NCBI GenBank assembly: GCA_030019395.1
Contig: JASEES010000010.1
Span: 1-48,344, forward strand
Direction of reading: 5' to 3'
DNA: 48,344 nt
Source of the DNA: Methanolinea sp.
GTDB taxonomy: Archaea > Halobacteriota > Methanomicrobia > Methanomicrobiales > Methanospirillaceae
Shown in pieces: positions 32,631 through 41,349 of this stretch. The first letter of the stretch is position 1, and each line of letters opens with the position of its first letter. The notes beneath the pieces are model-generated. The model was given only the letters and a program-made list of their open reading frames with translations, did not search any database and was not told the origin of the DNA. A program made the translations under genes and the position numbers.

Positions 32631-33283
32631 ACGAGATCGGCGGCGTTCCCCTCTTCTTCCTCGAGTTCGGGGACATCGTGGCATATTTCTCCCCCTTCAC
32701 GCTCACGCTGTTCCTCCTGGCGCTTGTCTTCTCGGTCTTCGTGATCGTCAGCCGCCCGGAACGGCAGATCGACATCGCGTTCGGGGCGGATGCCTTCTTT
32801 GCCAAGGAGATCTCCCTCCCGGAGCTCCGGTTCCGCAGGTTCATGGCAATTGCCTGCGGTTTGGCGTGCATGGGCGCAATGGTCACGGGAGACGTCTTCG
32901 ATTTCACCCTCTTCGTCTCGCTCGTCGGGATCTGCAACGTCGGTATCGTCGCCGCGGTCAGGACTTACCATGTCCAGGACGCCGCCTACCAGTACGGCCT
33001 CGTCGCCCTCGCGGGAACTGTTCCCCTCTTTTCTGCCGCTGCCATTGTTGCCGCAACGACCGGGACCCTCTCGATGCTTGAACTGGCGTCTCCAGCGGCC
33101 CCGGCCGTTCCACTGATTGCCCGTGCCCTCCTTGTCCTCGGGGTGATGGGAGAGGGCATGGCACCTTTCTACGCGGCAAAGGCAGAGATGTTCCGGGCAC
33201 CCGGGGCTCCGTACGTGATCATGTGCTCGCTCTCGTCCCTCCTGATATTCCTCCGGGTCACGGAGGTGGTCCTCCTCCTATGA
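32627..33283 (+). CDS. ehaH: Eha membrane subunit H-like
   Basis: A 218-residue protein with about six hydrophobic segments, related to the antiporter-like subunits of complex I but shorter. The polar segments FGADAFFAKEISLPELRFRR and GVMGEGMAPFYAAKAEMFRA include Lys and Glu residues inside or beside membrane helices, as expected of an ion-translocating subunit. It overlaps both neighbours. The assignment to EhaH follows from its place directly before the small EhaI- and the NuoH-like EhaJ gene. Confidence 0.75.
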   Translation: MNEIGGVPLFFLEFGDIVAYFSPFTLTLFLLALVFSVFVIVSRPERQIDIAFGADAFFAKEISLPELRFRRFMAIACGLACMGAMVTGDVFDFTLFVSLVGICNVGIVAAVRTYHVQDAAYQYGLVALAGTVPLFSAAAIVAATTGTLSMLELASPAAPAVPLIARALLVLGVMGEGMAPFYAAKAEMFRAPGAPYVIMCSLSSLLIFLRVTEVVLLL

Positions 33284-33495
33284 CGCCTCATGTGAAGAAG
33301 TCCCAGGCACTCGCCGTGGCAGTGGTATCTGCCCTGGCAGGGATCGCTGTAACCCTCCTTACCCTCGCGGGGGTGCTGCCACCCCATGCAGATGCCGCAG
33401 CCTGGGTCATCGCGTTCCCGGCCTTCGTCCTGGGACTGTACCTGTACTGGATGGCCCGGGAAGGAGACCCGGACATACCGTTCGTGGGGTACTAG
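33280..33495 (+). CDS. ehaI: Eha membrane subunit I-like
   Basis: A 71-residue protein with two hydrophobic segments (residues 10-30 and 42-60) and a polar C-terminus, EGDPDIPFVGY. ATG at 33280 overlaps the preceding stop; an upstream start at 33223 would add a proline-rich tail that is a shadow of the preceding gene. Position between EhaH and EhaJ supports the name; no independent signature is visible. Confidence 0.68.
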   Translation: MTPHVKKSQALAVAVVSALAGIAVTLLTLAGVLPPHADAAAWVIAFPAFVLGLYLYWMAREGDPDIPFVGY

Positions 33496-33497
33496 CA

Positions 33498-34340
33498 ATG
33501 ATCGGCGAGCTCCTCTTCGGGACGGTCTTCGGGCTCCTCCTGCTGGGTATCCACCGGAAGGTCATTGCACGCATCCAGAGGAGACCGGGGCCCCCCGTCT
33601 GGCAGGAGATCCTGCACATGCTCAAGTTCTCCTTCAAGACGACGTGGGTCCCTGCGACTGCGAGTGCTGCCCTCTTCGTCGGGGTGGTCCTGGTCGCGAT
33701 CGGAATATGGACAGCCGCGCTTTTCGTCGTCCTCTCGGGTGAGAGCCTCCTCATCATCTTTGCCGTCTACATGCTCCACAAGATCGTGGAACACGGGTTT
33801 GGGCTCTCATCCGGGTCACCCTACGGGAAGTTCGGCGGAGTCCGGTCTGTCATCTCGGCCGCGTCCGAGATCCCCCTCTTCGTGAGTGTGGCGGCGATTG
33901 GACTCTTCACCCGTTCCCTCATGATATCAGACATCGTCGCGTACCAGGAGGTGCATGGGCCGCTCCTCCTCACGGTGCCCCTCGCCGGCCTGGCAATGTA
34001 CCTCGTCGTCCTCTCCAAGATGCCTTTTGGCCCGTTCTCCATCGTCGAGAGCAAGGAACTGGTCAGCGGGTACAAGACCGAGCACTTCGGTGTCTGGCGG
34101 GCAGGCCTCGAGGTCTGCAACGGGTTAAAGACGTACGTCCTGCTCACCACGTTCCTGCTGGTCTTCGTGGGGTCTTTGCCGTTTCTCCTCCTGCTCCTCG
34201 GCATGGTGGTCCTCACCGTGTCGCTCTCATTTGCGTGTGCACTCTGCCCCATGCTCTCGCCGTACGACAGCGTGACAGTCCAGACGATCATTGCAGGCCT
34301 GATGCTCGCCTACGTCAGCATCCTGGTGGTGATGCCATGA
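33498..34340 (+). CDS. ehaJ: Eha subunit J, NuoH/HyfC-like membrane anchor
   Basis: A 280-residue integral membrane protein of the NuoH/HyfC family that anchors the catalytic module to the membrane and takes part in ion translocation. Family features are visible: HRKVIARIQRRPGPP near the N-terminus (the GPP motif), MPFGPFSIVESKELVSGYKT with a conserved Glu and the SGYKTE segment, and about eight hydrophobic segments. This subunit is the firmest marker that the membrane genes are an energy-converting hydrogenase. Confidence 0.9.
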   Translation: MIGELLFGTVFGLLLLGIHRKVIARIQRRPGPPVWQEILHMLKFSFKTTWVPATASAALFVGVVLVAIGIWTAALFVVLSGESLLIIFAVYMLHKIVEHGFGLSSGSPYGKFGGVRSVISAASEIPLFVSVAAIGLFTRSLMISDIVAYQEVHGPLLLTVPLAGLAMYLVVLSKMPFGPFSIVESKELVSGYKTEHFGVWRAGLEVCNGLKTYVLLTTFLLVFVGSLPFLLLLLGMVVLTVSLSFACALCPMLSPYDSVTVQTIIAGLMLAYVSILVVMP

Positions 34341-34579
34341 TACGAGTTGTTTTGGTGGCAGCATTCCTGATCTATATCCTGATCATAGCCGTCCAGGTAT
34401 GGAACCGTCCTTCCCTCTGGCTGGAGGGGTTTCTCACCGGGGCCGCCCTTGCAGCAGCTGTGGCGATGTACTGGTTCCGCGACAGGATTATACTGGACCG
34501 CTGGGAGAAGGCAGCACTCTGGGCTGCCGTGCTCCTCTTCCTTGTTTACGGCCTCGCACGGCTGGGAGGACTGGTATGA
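34337..34579 (+). CDS. Small Eha membrane subunit (EhaK/EhaL-like)
   Basis: An 80-residue protein with three short hydrophobic segments (residues 3-20, 31-46, 60-78) and a central arginine/aspartate-rich stretch (YWFRDRIILDRWEKAA). ATG at 34337 overlaps ehaJ by four bases. In Methanothermobacter two small genes, ehaK and ehaL, lie here; this operon has only one, so the specific name is not assigned. It overlaps the EhaM-like gene too. Confidence 0.7.
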   Translation: MIRVVLVAAFLIYILIIAVQVWNRPSLWLEGFLTGAALAAAVAMYWFRDRIILDRWEKAALWAAVLLFLVYGLARLGGLV

Positions 34580-34965
34580 AAGAGGCTCTCTATGAAAAAG
34601 ACCTGACAGCATTGAAGTACGCCATCCTCGAGAGCAGGCGCCACGACCGGATGGTCCGCGAGATTGCAGCCGACCTTGGCATCCCCCACCTCCTGCTCCG
34701 GCGATACCTGATGGAGAACCTCGACATGCTCCTCCTCGAGAACCTGCCTGCCCGGTACGAACAGGGGAAAAAGTTCCAGCAGGGCCTGCCCGAGGTCGAG
34801 AGGGCACTCTCCTCCCACCTCTATACCCGGGCTGTCCCGCTCGTCAACGAGGGGGTGATGGATACTATTGTCACCGCCACAAAGGACAGGATTGCGGCGG
34901 GACTTCCCCTTTCCGAGGCAGTGTCAGCCGGAAAGGCAATGATCCGGCAGGTGATCCTCCGATGA
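34576..34965 (+). CDS. ehaM: Eha subunit M-like (DUF1959)
   Basis: A 129-residue soluble, helical protein without membrane segments. The start MKEALYEKDLTALKYAILES and the segment HLLLRRYLMENLDMLLLENL fit DUF1959, which is EhaM. ATG at 34576 overlaps the previous stop by four bases; the frame is open upstream but that is a shadow. It lies directly before the catalytic subunits, as in Methanothermobacter. Role unknown; a peripheral subunit or assembly factor is likely. Confidence 0.8.
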   Translation: MKEALYEKDLTALKYAILESRRHDRMVREIAADLGIPHLLLRRYLMENLDMLLLENLPARYEQGKKFQQGLPEVERALSSHLYTRAVPLVNEGVMDTIVTATKDRIAAGLPLSEAVSAGKAMIRQVILR

Positions 34966-35417
34966 CGTTCCTCCAGAAGGTCAAGAACTTCGTCCGGTCG
35001 CGTTCGATCCACGTTGCTTACGTGGACGTCGGATCGTGCAACGGGTGTGACATCGAAGTGCTCGCCTGCCTCTCGCCGCGGTACGACATCGAGCAGTACG
35101 GGATTTTCGTCCACAATAACCCGCGGGAAGCAGACATCCTCCTCGTCATCGGCGCGTACACGCCCGGATGGGAGGAGAAACTCCGGGGGCTCTGGGAGAA
35201 GATCCCGCCCCCGAAGGCCGCTATCGCCATCGGGAACTGCCCGATATCCGGGTGCCTCTTTGCCCGCCCCCATACTCTTGTCGACCCCCCGGTGGCAAAA
35301 CATATTCCCATCGCTGCGCAGGTGCCCGGATGCCCGCCGCGTCCAACGGAGATACTCTCTGCCATCCTTTCAGTGGCACCGGCCATTTTCGCAGACTACG
35401 AGGTGAAAACAAAATGA
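34962..35417 (+). CDS. ehaN: Eha small hydrogenase subunit (NuoB-like Fe-S)
   Basis: A 151-residue subunit that holds the [4Fe-4S] cluster next to the NiFe site. Ligand cysteines lie at 26 and 29 (VGSCNGCDIE), 93 (GNCPISGC) and 124 (VPGCPPRP), the NuoB-like set with the conserved PGCPP. It lies in the cytoplasm on the membrane module. The gene overlaps both neighbours by four bases, which keeps it stoichiometric with the large subunit. Confidence 0.93.
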   Translation: MTFLQKVKNFVRSRSIHVAYVDVGSCNGCDIEVLACLSPRYDIEQYGIFVHNNPREADILLVIGAYTPGWEEKLRGLWEKIPPPKAAIAIGNCPISGCLFARPHTLVDPPVAKHIPIAAQVPGCPPRPTEILSAILSVAPAIFADYEVKTK

Positions 35418-36502
35418 AGCGGACCGTCGATGTTTCCATCCCCGTCGGCCCGGTCCACCCCTGCTGGAAGGAACCTGCCAGGGTGAAATGCGAGACCCGC
35501 GGGGAGTACGTGGTCTCGGCCGAGGTGGAACTTGGATATATGAAAAAGGGAATCGAGCGGATCATGAAGGGCAGGCCATGGCAGGAGGTGATGTTCCTTG
35601 CCGAGCGTGTCTGCGGTATCTGCTCGGTTATCCATAACATGGTCTTCATCGAGGCCCTCGAGCACATCAGCGGTATCGAAGTTCCCCGGCGTGCCGCACT
35701 CCTGCGGGTCATCGTCAACGAGCTCGACAGGATGCAGAGCCACATCCTTGCCAACTTCTCCTATTGCTACACCATCGAGCACGAGACCCTGGCGATGTAC
35801 CTCCTCGACGTCCGGGAGAAGGTGATGGACCAGCTCGAACGGATCACGGGGGCCCGTGTCACCTGCGCCTATATTGTCCCGGGAGGCGTGCGGTTCGACC
35901 TCCGCCCCGAAGACGCACAGGCCCTCCGCCAGTCACTTTCTGCCATCGAGCAGGAGATCACGCGGTATACCGACATGTTCTCCAGTGGGCCCCTTATCGC
36001 CCTCCGGAGTAAGGGGATCGGGATCCTCACGAAAGAGGCGGCACGCGAAGCTTACGCGGTGGGCCCGACGGCAAGGGCCAGCGGTCTTGGCGATATCGAC
36101 AGGCGCCTGCGCCACCCCACCTACCAGAGCCTCGGATTTTCTCCCGTTGTCAGGACAGAGGGGGACAACTACGCCCGCATCATGGTCCGGTTCCAGGAGA
36201 TTGTCCAGAGTATCGGGCTGATTCGAAAATGCCTGGACGAGCTTCCGGAAGGACCGATCCGGGGAGGGGGTATTCCGGGTGCAGGGGAGATCGCGTACTC
36301 GGGGGAAGCTCCCCGCGGTGAACTCTCTTACTTCATCAAAACGGATTCGGCCGGGAGGGTGCTCGAGATCTCCATCCAGACTCCATCGATCATGAACATC
36401 GAGGCCTGCTGCCATTACATGCTGAAAGGAGTCAGTTCGCTGGCGGACGTGACGTCCACGTTCGTCTCCTCTGACCCCTGCATAGCCTGCACGGAGCGGT
36501 GA
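35414..36502 (+). CDS. ehaO: Eha large hydrogenase subunit (NiFe site)
   Basis: A 362-residue catalytic subunit. The NiFe centre ligands are the pair Cys67/Cys70 (RVCGICS) and the C-terminal pair Cys356/Cys359 (DPCIACTER). The reaction is H2 splitting coupled to ferredoxin reduction, driven by inward ion flow. The gene starts at 35414 (ATGA overlap); a frame open from 35168 is a shadow of ehaN. Unlike most hydrogenases no long C-terminal extension follows the last Cys, as expected of energy-converting types, which do not need C-terminal processing. Confidence 0.95.
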   Translation: MKRTVDVSIPVGPVHPCWKEPARVKCETRGEYVVSAEVELGYMKKGIERIMKGRPWQEVMFLAERVCGICSVIHNMVFIEALEHISGIEVPRRAALLRVIVNELDRMQSHILANFSYCYTIEHETLAMYLLDVREKVMDQLERITGARVTCAYIVPGGVRFDLRPEDAQALRQSLSAIEQEITRYTDMFSSGPLIALRSKGIGILTKEAAREAYAVGPTARASGLGDIDRRLRHPTYQSLGFSPVVRTEGDNYARIMVRFQEIVQSIGLIRKCLDELPEGPIRGGGIPGAGEIAYSGEAPRGELSYFIKTDSAGRVLEISIQTPSIMNIEACCHYMLKGVSSLADVTSTFVSSDPCIACTER

Positions 36503-36504
36503 CA

Positions 36505-37116
36505 ATGGCCATATCCCTCGTCGCATATATCAGGGAATTCGCCCGGTGGGAATGGGCAAGAAAGTTTCTTGCGGCACGGACAGCTCCGCTGGTTATCCCC
36601 CCCTACTTCCGCAATTACCCGGAACTGACCGGCAAGACCTGCACCCATCACCTCTTCTGCATGATGGCCTGCCCTGCCCCCGGCGCCATCGATGTCATCA
36701 GGACACCTGAAGGGTGGCAGCCCCGGATCCACATCGGCCACTGCATCCGCTGCGGTCTCTGCGTCGAGGCCTGCCCCAACGGAGTGCTCTCGAGCGGCAG
36801 GATCCTGGAATCCATGTTCCGTGACAACACCCGCCTCTCCTTCTCCTTCAAAATAGACGTCGACCTGGACAAGTGCATGGGGTGCGGGAACTGTGCGGTA
36901 GCCTGCCCTGTCAACAAGCTGATCGATGCCCAGATGTCGCACGGCGGCCGGGCATCGACCGATGATCTCCTCCTGAAGTTAAGCGACGGGAAGTGCCGCG
37001 TCCTCCACGTGGAGAAGTGCACGGGATGCAAAACATGCGAGCACCACTGCCCGAACGAAGCCATTTCTGTCGCCCGGCTGCTGGAAGCAGTCCATGCGCC
37101 GGAGGAGGTGCCATGA
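36505..37116 (+). CDS. Polyferredoxin (Eha-associated, NuoI-like)
   Basis: A 203-residue iron-sulfur protein. Three canonical clusters have ligands at C80/C83/C86/C90, C124/C127/C130/C134 and C162/C165/C168/C172. Near the N-terminus a fourth set is atypical: CTHHLFCMMACP has Cys46, Cys52 and Cys56 only. It lies between ehaO and fwdD and overlaps fwdD by four bases, so it can carry electrons from the hydrogenase to the dehydrogenase. ATG at 36505 is chosen (GGAG upstream); GTG at 36499 would overlap ehaO. Numbering is from ATG 36505. Confidence 0.85.
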   Translation: MAISLVAYIREFARWEWARKFLAARTAPLVIPPYFRNYPELTGKTCTHHLFCMMACPAPGAIDVIRTPEGWQPRIHIGHCIRCGLCVEACPNGVLSSGRILESMFRDNTRLSFSFKIDVDLDKCMGCGNCAVACPVNKLIDAQMSHGGRASTDDLLLKLSDGKCRVLHVEKCTGCKTCEHHCPNEAISVARLLEAVHAPEEVP

Positions 37117-37502
37117 ACTTCCTGATGACGACCGGAAGGACGATCCGTCAGGGCTCTTATGTCGAGAGGAAGAATACCGCGCCTTACCGGGATGAGGCAT
37201 CCTGTATCCGCATGAATCCCGTTGACATGTTCGATCTCCTCGTCGAGGAAGGAGATGCCGTACGCGTGACAGGTGCAGGGGGTTCCGTGGTCATGCGGGT
37301 AAGACCGGACCCGATGCTCCCGCGGGGACTCGTCTTCGTCTGCCTCGGGCCGTATGCAAATGCCCTTGCCAGCCCGTGGACGCACGGGACGGGGATGCCG
37401 GACTTCAAGACCGTGCCGGTCAGCATCGAGCCGACGACCGAGCAACCGCTCCCGGTCTCCGCCCTGATGAGGGAGTGCGGGGGGATGCCCTATGAGGATT
37501 GA
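37113..37502 (+). CDS. fwdD: Formylmethanofuran dehydrogenase subunit D
   Basis: A 129-residue molybdopterin-dinucleotide-binding subunit. MTTGRTIRQGSYVERK opens it, NPVDMFDLLVEEGDAVRVTG is the typical beta-barrel core of the C-terminal domain of molybdopterin enzymes, and GLVFVCLGPYANAL is the loop that holds the cofactor. In this family the catalytic chain is split into B (N-terminal part) and D (C-terminal part). Its end overlaps fwdB by 11 bases. Whether the metal is tungsten or molybdenum cannot be told. Confidence 0.92.
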   Translation: MNFLMTTGRTIRQGSYVERKNTAPYRDEASCIRMNPVDMFDLLVEEGDAVRVTGAGGSVVMRVRPDPMLPRGLVFVCLGPYANALASPWTHGTGMPDFKTVPVSIEPTTEQPLPVSALMRECGGMPYED

Positions 37503-38778
37503 GGACGTCGTCTGCCCCTTTTGCGGGTGCCTCTGCGACGACCTCGTCGTCTCCGTGGAAGGGACAAAGGTCCTCTCGGTCGAGAACGGGTGCACTCTGG
37601 CGACAGAGAAGTTCACCGGCGACCACAGGCTCGCCCATCCCATCCGGCGGACGGGCGGCGCCTGGGAGAAGACCACATACGACGACGCCATCAGGGAGAC
37701 GGCAGAGATCCTGCTCGATGCGGAGCGGCCCTTGCTCTACGGGTGGAGCGGGACGTTCGTCGAGGCCCAGACGCTGGGTGTCCACATGGCCGAGCTCCTC
37801 GGCGCAGTCATCGACAACACCTCGACCGTCTGCCACGGCCCCTCCATCATGGCAATACAGGAGGTCGGTCACCCGGGTTGCACGCTCGGCCAGGTCAAGA
37901 ACAGGGCCGACGTGATCGTATACTGGGGAGCAAACCCCATCGAGGCACACCCGCGGCACATGAGCAGGTACACGACCTTTACCGACGGGTTCTTCGTGAA
38001 ATCCGCGTTCCGGGAACGCAAGGTGATCGTCGTGGATATCCGCGAGACCGACTCGTCCGAGATCGCCGACGAGTTCGTGAAAGTGACGCCGGGGGGTGAC
38101 TACGCGGTTCTCACTGCACTGCGCATGATCGTGCGGGGGAAAGGTGATCTCGTCCCTGCCACGGTCAGCGGGGTAACCAGGGAACAACTCTTCAGGGTAG
38201 CCGAAATCTGCCTCTCTGCCCGTTTTGGAGCGATATTCTTCGGGCTCGGCCTGACGATGTCCCGGGGGAAGTCCAAGAATATCCGCAACGCCATCGAACT
38301 GACCGAGGAACTCAACCGACACACGAAGTTCACTATCTCTCCCATGAGGGGTCACTGGAACGTGTACGGCTCAAACGAAGTGTTCACCTGGATTACGGGC
38401 TATCCGTATGCCGTCGATTTCTCGCGGGGGATCGCGTTTTACAACCCCGGGGAGACGACGAGCGTTGACCTCCTCCGCCGGAAGGAATGCGATGCGTGTC
38501 TCGTTGTTGCAAGCGACCCGGGTGCGCACTTTCCCCGTGCCTGTGCCGAGCACCTGGCAAGCATCCCCACGGTCCAGATCGATCCCCACGTGAACGCAAC
38601 GACCCACCTCTCAAGGATCCAGATACCCGTCGCCGTGACCGGTATCGATGCCGAAGGGACCGCGTACCGCATGGACGGCGTCCCGATCAGGACGCGCAAG
38701 CTCTTTTCCACCGGCTACCCCGACGATGTGGCTGTCCTCGGGAGGGTCTATTCGCTCGTGAAGGAGGCAAAGGGATGA
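37492..38778 (+). CDS. fwdB: Formylmethanofuran dehydrogenase subunit B (catalytic)
   Basis: A 428-residue catalytic subunit with the Mo/W-bis-pyranopterin. Four cysteines near the start (VVCPFCGCLCDD, C34) bind an [4Fe-4S] cluster. The metal ligand is Cys114 in STVCHGPS; in some species this position is selenocysteine, here it is TGC. It reduces CO2 to formate in the tunnel to FwdA, using ferredoxin electrons. The gene overlaps fwdD by 11 bases and fwdA by four. Confidence 0.95.
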   Translation: MRIEDVVCPFCGCLCDDLVVSVEGTKVLSVENGCTLATEKFTGDHRLAHPIRRTGGAWEKTTYDDAIRETAEILLDAERPLLYGWSGTFVEAQTLGVHMAELLGAVIDNTSTVCHGPSIMAIQEVGHPGCTLGQVKNRADVIVYWGANPIEAHPRHMSRYTTFTDGFFVKSAFRERKVIVVDIRETDSSEIADEFVKVTPGGDYAVLTALRMIVRGKGDLVPATVSGVTREQLFRVAEICLSARFGAIFFGLGLTMSRGKSKNIRNAIELTEELNRHTKFTISPMRGHWNVYGSNEVFTWITGYPYAVDFSRGIAFYNPGETTSVDLLRRKECDACLVVASDPGAHFPRACAEHLASIPTVQIDPHVNATTHLSRIQIPVAVTGIDAEGTAYRMDGVPIRTRKLFSTGYPDDVAVLGRVYSLVKEAKG

Positions 38779-40478
38779 CACAGGGGATCCTGATAAAGAA
38801 CGCTTACGTAATCGACCCTCTCTCCGGCATCAGGGGTGAGATCATGGATATTGCCATCCGGGACGGCCGGATCGTCGAGGATGCCCTTCCCGGATCCGAG
38901 GTCATCGATGCCGGGGGATGCCTGACCCTTCCCGGCGGTATCGATTCACACTCGCACGTGTGCGGGACGAAGGTTAACTTCGGGAGGTACATGAGCCCCG
39001 AGGACATGAGGGCCGGCCGCACCTCCCGCAAGGGCGTCATGCACGTTACGTCCGGGTACAGCGTGCCCACGACGTTTGGAAACTCCTATCGGTACAGCAC
39101 GATGGGATACACGACGGTGCTCGAGGGAGCCATGGCCCCGCTCGAGGCGCGGCACACCCACGAGGAGTTCACGGCAACGCCCCACCAGGACATGCTTGCC
39201 AACACCCTCTTTGACGGGAACTGGTCCGTCATGGAGGCTGTCAGGGAGAAGGACGTCAAAAGGGCGGCCGCGATCGTCGCCTGGACACTTGCGGCCGTAA
39301 AGGGCTTTGCCATCAAGCTGACGAACCCGGGCGGGACCGAGGCATGGGGGTGGGGCAAGGACGTGTCCCATATCCACGACCCTGTCCCCTACTTCGAAGT
39401 CACCCCTGCCGAGATCATTTCCACGATGATCCAGGCAAACGAGATCCTGCGACTGCCGCACTCCGTCCACCTCCACTGCAACAACCTCGGGGTCCCGGGG
39501 AACTTCCGGACCACCCTCGAGACGATGGACCTGGCCCCGCCGGCCGGAGGTGATCGCCAGACCCTGTACCTCACGCACGTCCAGTTCCATTCCTATGGCG
39601 GGACGACATGGAGAGATATCAGCTCAAAATCAGAGGAGATTGCCCGGTCCCTCAACAGCAAGCCCCAGGTGGTCATCGACATGGGCCAGATCATGTTCGG
39701 GCGGACGACAACGATGACGGCAGACGGCCCGATGGAGTTCAAGCTCTACATGCTCCACCACAACAAGTGGAGCAACCACGACGTGGAGCTGGAGACCGGG
39801 TCAGGCATCATCCCTGTCTACTACAGCCGGAAAAGCCTCGTCAACTGCGTGATGTGGGCAATCGGCCTCGAGCTTGCTCTCCTTGCCAAAAATCCCTGGC
39901 AGTGCCTCCTCTCGACGGACAACCCGAACGGTGCACCCTTCGTGAAGTACCCCGAGATCATCGCCCTCCTGATGAGCCGGAGGATGCGGGAGAACGAGCG
40001 AGAGGAGATCGATCCCCGGACGGAACACTATGTCCCCCTCTTTGCCCTCGACCGGGAGCTCGACTGGTACGACATCGCGGTGATGACGCGGGCCGGACAG
40101 GCAAAGGCCATGGGGATCACCCGGATTGGGAAGGGACACCTCTCGCCGGGAGCACAGGCTGACGTGGCAATCTACCCGCTGAAGCCCGATAACCTTGACC
40201 CGTCCGTCGATTACCAGCAGGTGATGGCCGGGTTTTCCCGCACCCTCTACACGATCAAGAGGGGCAGGGTCGTTGCCCGGGACGGGGACGTCGTTGTCGA
40301 GGGGGCAAACAGCACGATATGGACACGGTCCCGTGTCCCGCCTGAGTATGACATGGGGTCTGACCCGGAGTTCACCAGGAAGTTCGACCAGTATTACACC
40401 GTCCGGCTCCGGAATTACCCAGTCCAGGACGTGTACCTCCCGCGGGGAGTCTGCATAGAGACCGAGGCTGCACTATGA
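38775..40478 (+). CDS. fwdA: Formylmethanofuran dehydrogenase subunit A (amidohydrolase-like)
   Basis: A 567-residue binuclear zinc amidohydrolase-like subunit that condenses formate with methanofuran. Zinc ligands are visible: His59 and His61 in DSHSH, Lys176 (VKGFAIK, carboxylated in the family), His229 near RLPHSVHLH, and Asp382 in STDNPNG. The numbering is a few residues short of the enzyme from Methanothermobacter, which agrees with the family. Start at ATG 38775 overlaps fwdB by four bases; the open frame to 38487 is a shadow. Confidence 0.95.
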   Translation: MTQGILIKNAYVIDPLSGIRGEIMDIAIRDGRIVEDALPGSEVIDAGGCLTLPGGIDSHSHVCGTKVNFGRYMSPEDMRAGRTSRKGVMHVTSGYSVPTTFGNSYRYSTMGYTTVLEGAMAPLEARHTHEEFTATPHQDMLANTLFDGNWSVMEAVREKDVKRAAAIVAWTLAAVKGFAIKLTNPGGTEAWGWGKDVSHIHDPVPYFEVTPAEIISTMIQANEILRLPHSVHLHCNNLGVPGNFRTTLETMDLAPPAGGDRQTLYLTHVQFHSYGGTTWRDISSKSEEIARSLNSKPQVVIDMGQIMFGRTTTMTADGPMEFKLYMLHHNKWSNHDVELETGSGIIPVYYSRKSLVNCVMWAIGLELALLAKNPWQCLLSTDNPNGAPFVKYPEIIALLMSRRMRENEREEIDPRTEHYVPLFALDRELDWYDIAVMTRAGQAKAMGITRIGKGHLSPGAQADVAIYPLKPDNLDPSVDYQQVMAGFSRTLYTIKRGRVVARDGDVVVEGANSTIWTRSRVPPEYDMGSDPEFTRKFDQYYTVRLRNYPVQDVYLPRGVCIETEAAL

Positions 40479-41278
40479 GGGTCATCCTGAAGACAAGGCC
40501 ACGGAAAAAGCCCCATGTCCCGATCGAGGCAGAAGGCATCATCCCCCAGAACTTCCTTCGTAAAAACGATCTTACCGTGTACGAGGGGAACCGCGAGCGG
40601 AACCTCGAGGACCTCTTCTTCGTGACGGTCGAGGGCCCCGCAGTCTCTCCCGACCAGGTCGAGATCATCCTGACGGGCGATACCGGGAGGATCAAGCGGG
40701 TCGGCGAGTACATGAACGCCGGCAGGATCATCATCGAGGGAGATATCGGGATGCACTGCGGGAACTTCATGAGTGCAGGGGAGATCATCATCCGTGGCAA
40801 TGCCGATGCATGGCTCGGGCGCGAGATGCGGGGCGGGCGAATCCTCTGCGAGGGGACCGCAGGCGATTACTGCGGTGCCGGTTACCGCGGGGAAAAACGC
40901 GGCATGCGGGGAGGAACCATCGAGGTCATGGGAAATGCCGGGGACTTCGTTGCCGAGTATCTCTCGGGCGGCGAGGTGATCATCCATGGGAATTGCGGAG
41001 ACCTCCCAGGCGTGGAGATGCGGGGCGGTACCCTCGTGATCGGGGGGAACTGTTCCCGGCCCTGCGGGAACATGACAGGCGGCACGTGCATGGTCATCGG
41101 AGACCCGGGGGAGCTCCTCCCGTCGTTCCGGCGCAACGGATCGACAGAGGTTGAGTTCGGTGGAAAAAAGTTCCGGATGGCAGTATTCCGCGGAGATGTC
41201 GCAAACAGGGGGAAAGGGACCCTTCTTGTGAAGGAAGAGGCGATCATCTCCCGCTCCGGGAGGGATGAGAGATTATGA
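40475..41278 (+). CDS. fwdC: Formylmethanofuran dehydrogenase subunit C (GXGXG repeats)
   Basis: A 267-residue beta-helical subunit. Repeated glycine-rich turns such as GRIIIEGDIGMHCGNFM, GEIIIRGNADAWLGREM and GTIEVMGNAGDFVAEYL recur every 18-20 residues, as in the GXGXG domain of glutamate synthase. It packs against FwdA and FwdB as a structural part. It starts with an ATGA overlap of fwdA and ends the long operon; a T-run about 40 bases later (CACTTTTTAA) may end transcription. No fwdF or fwdG follows. Confidence 0.94.
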   Translation: MRVILKTRPRKKPHVPIEAEGIIPQNFLRKNDLTVYEGNRERNLEDLFFVTVEGPAVSPDQVEIILTGDTGRIKRVGEYMNAGRIIIEGDIGMHCGNFMSAGEIIIRGNADAWLGREMRGGRILCEGTAGDYCGAGYRGEKRGMRGGTIEVMGNAGDFVAEYLSGGEVIIHGNCGDLPGVEMRGGTLVIGGNCSRPCGNMTGGTCMVIGDPGELLPSFRRNGSTEVEFGGKKFRMAVFRGDVANRGKGTLLVKEEAIISRSGRDERL

Positions 41279-41349
41279 GGTCTTCTTCACGCGCCCTGAA
41301 AAGACATCCCTACACTTTTTAATCCATTGAATGCATCTATTTTTAGTCT

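Noticed and set aside
36648-37691. Minus-strand frame of 347 codons opposite the polyferredoxin and fwdD
   Set aside because: The plus-strand genes have full family motifs; this frame has none.
37492-38778. Selenocysteine at the FwdB active site
   Set aside because: The position reads as TGC (Cys) in the frame, so no UGA recoding is needed.
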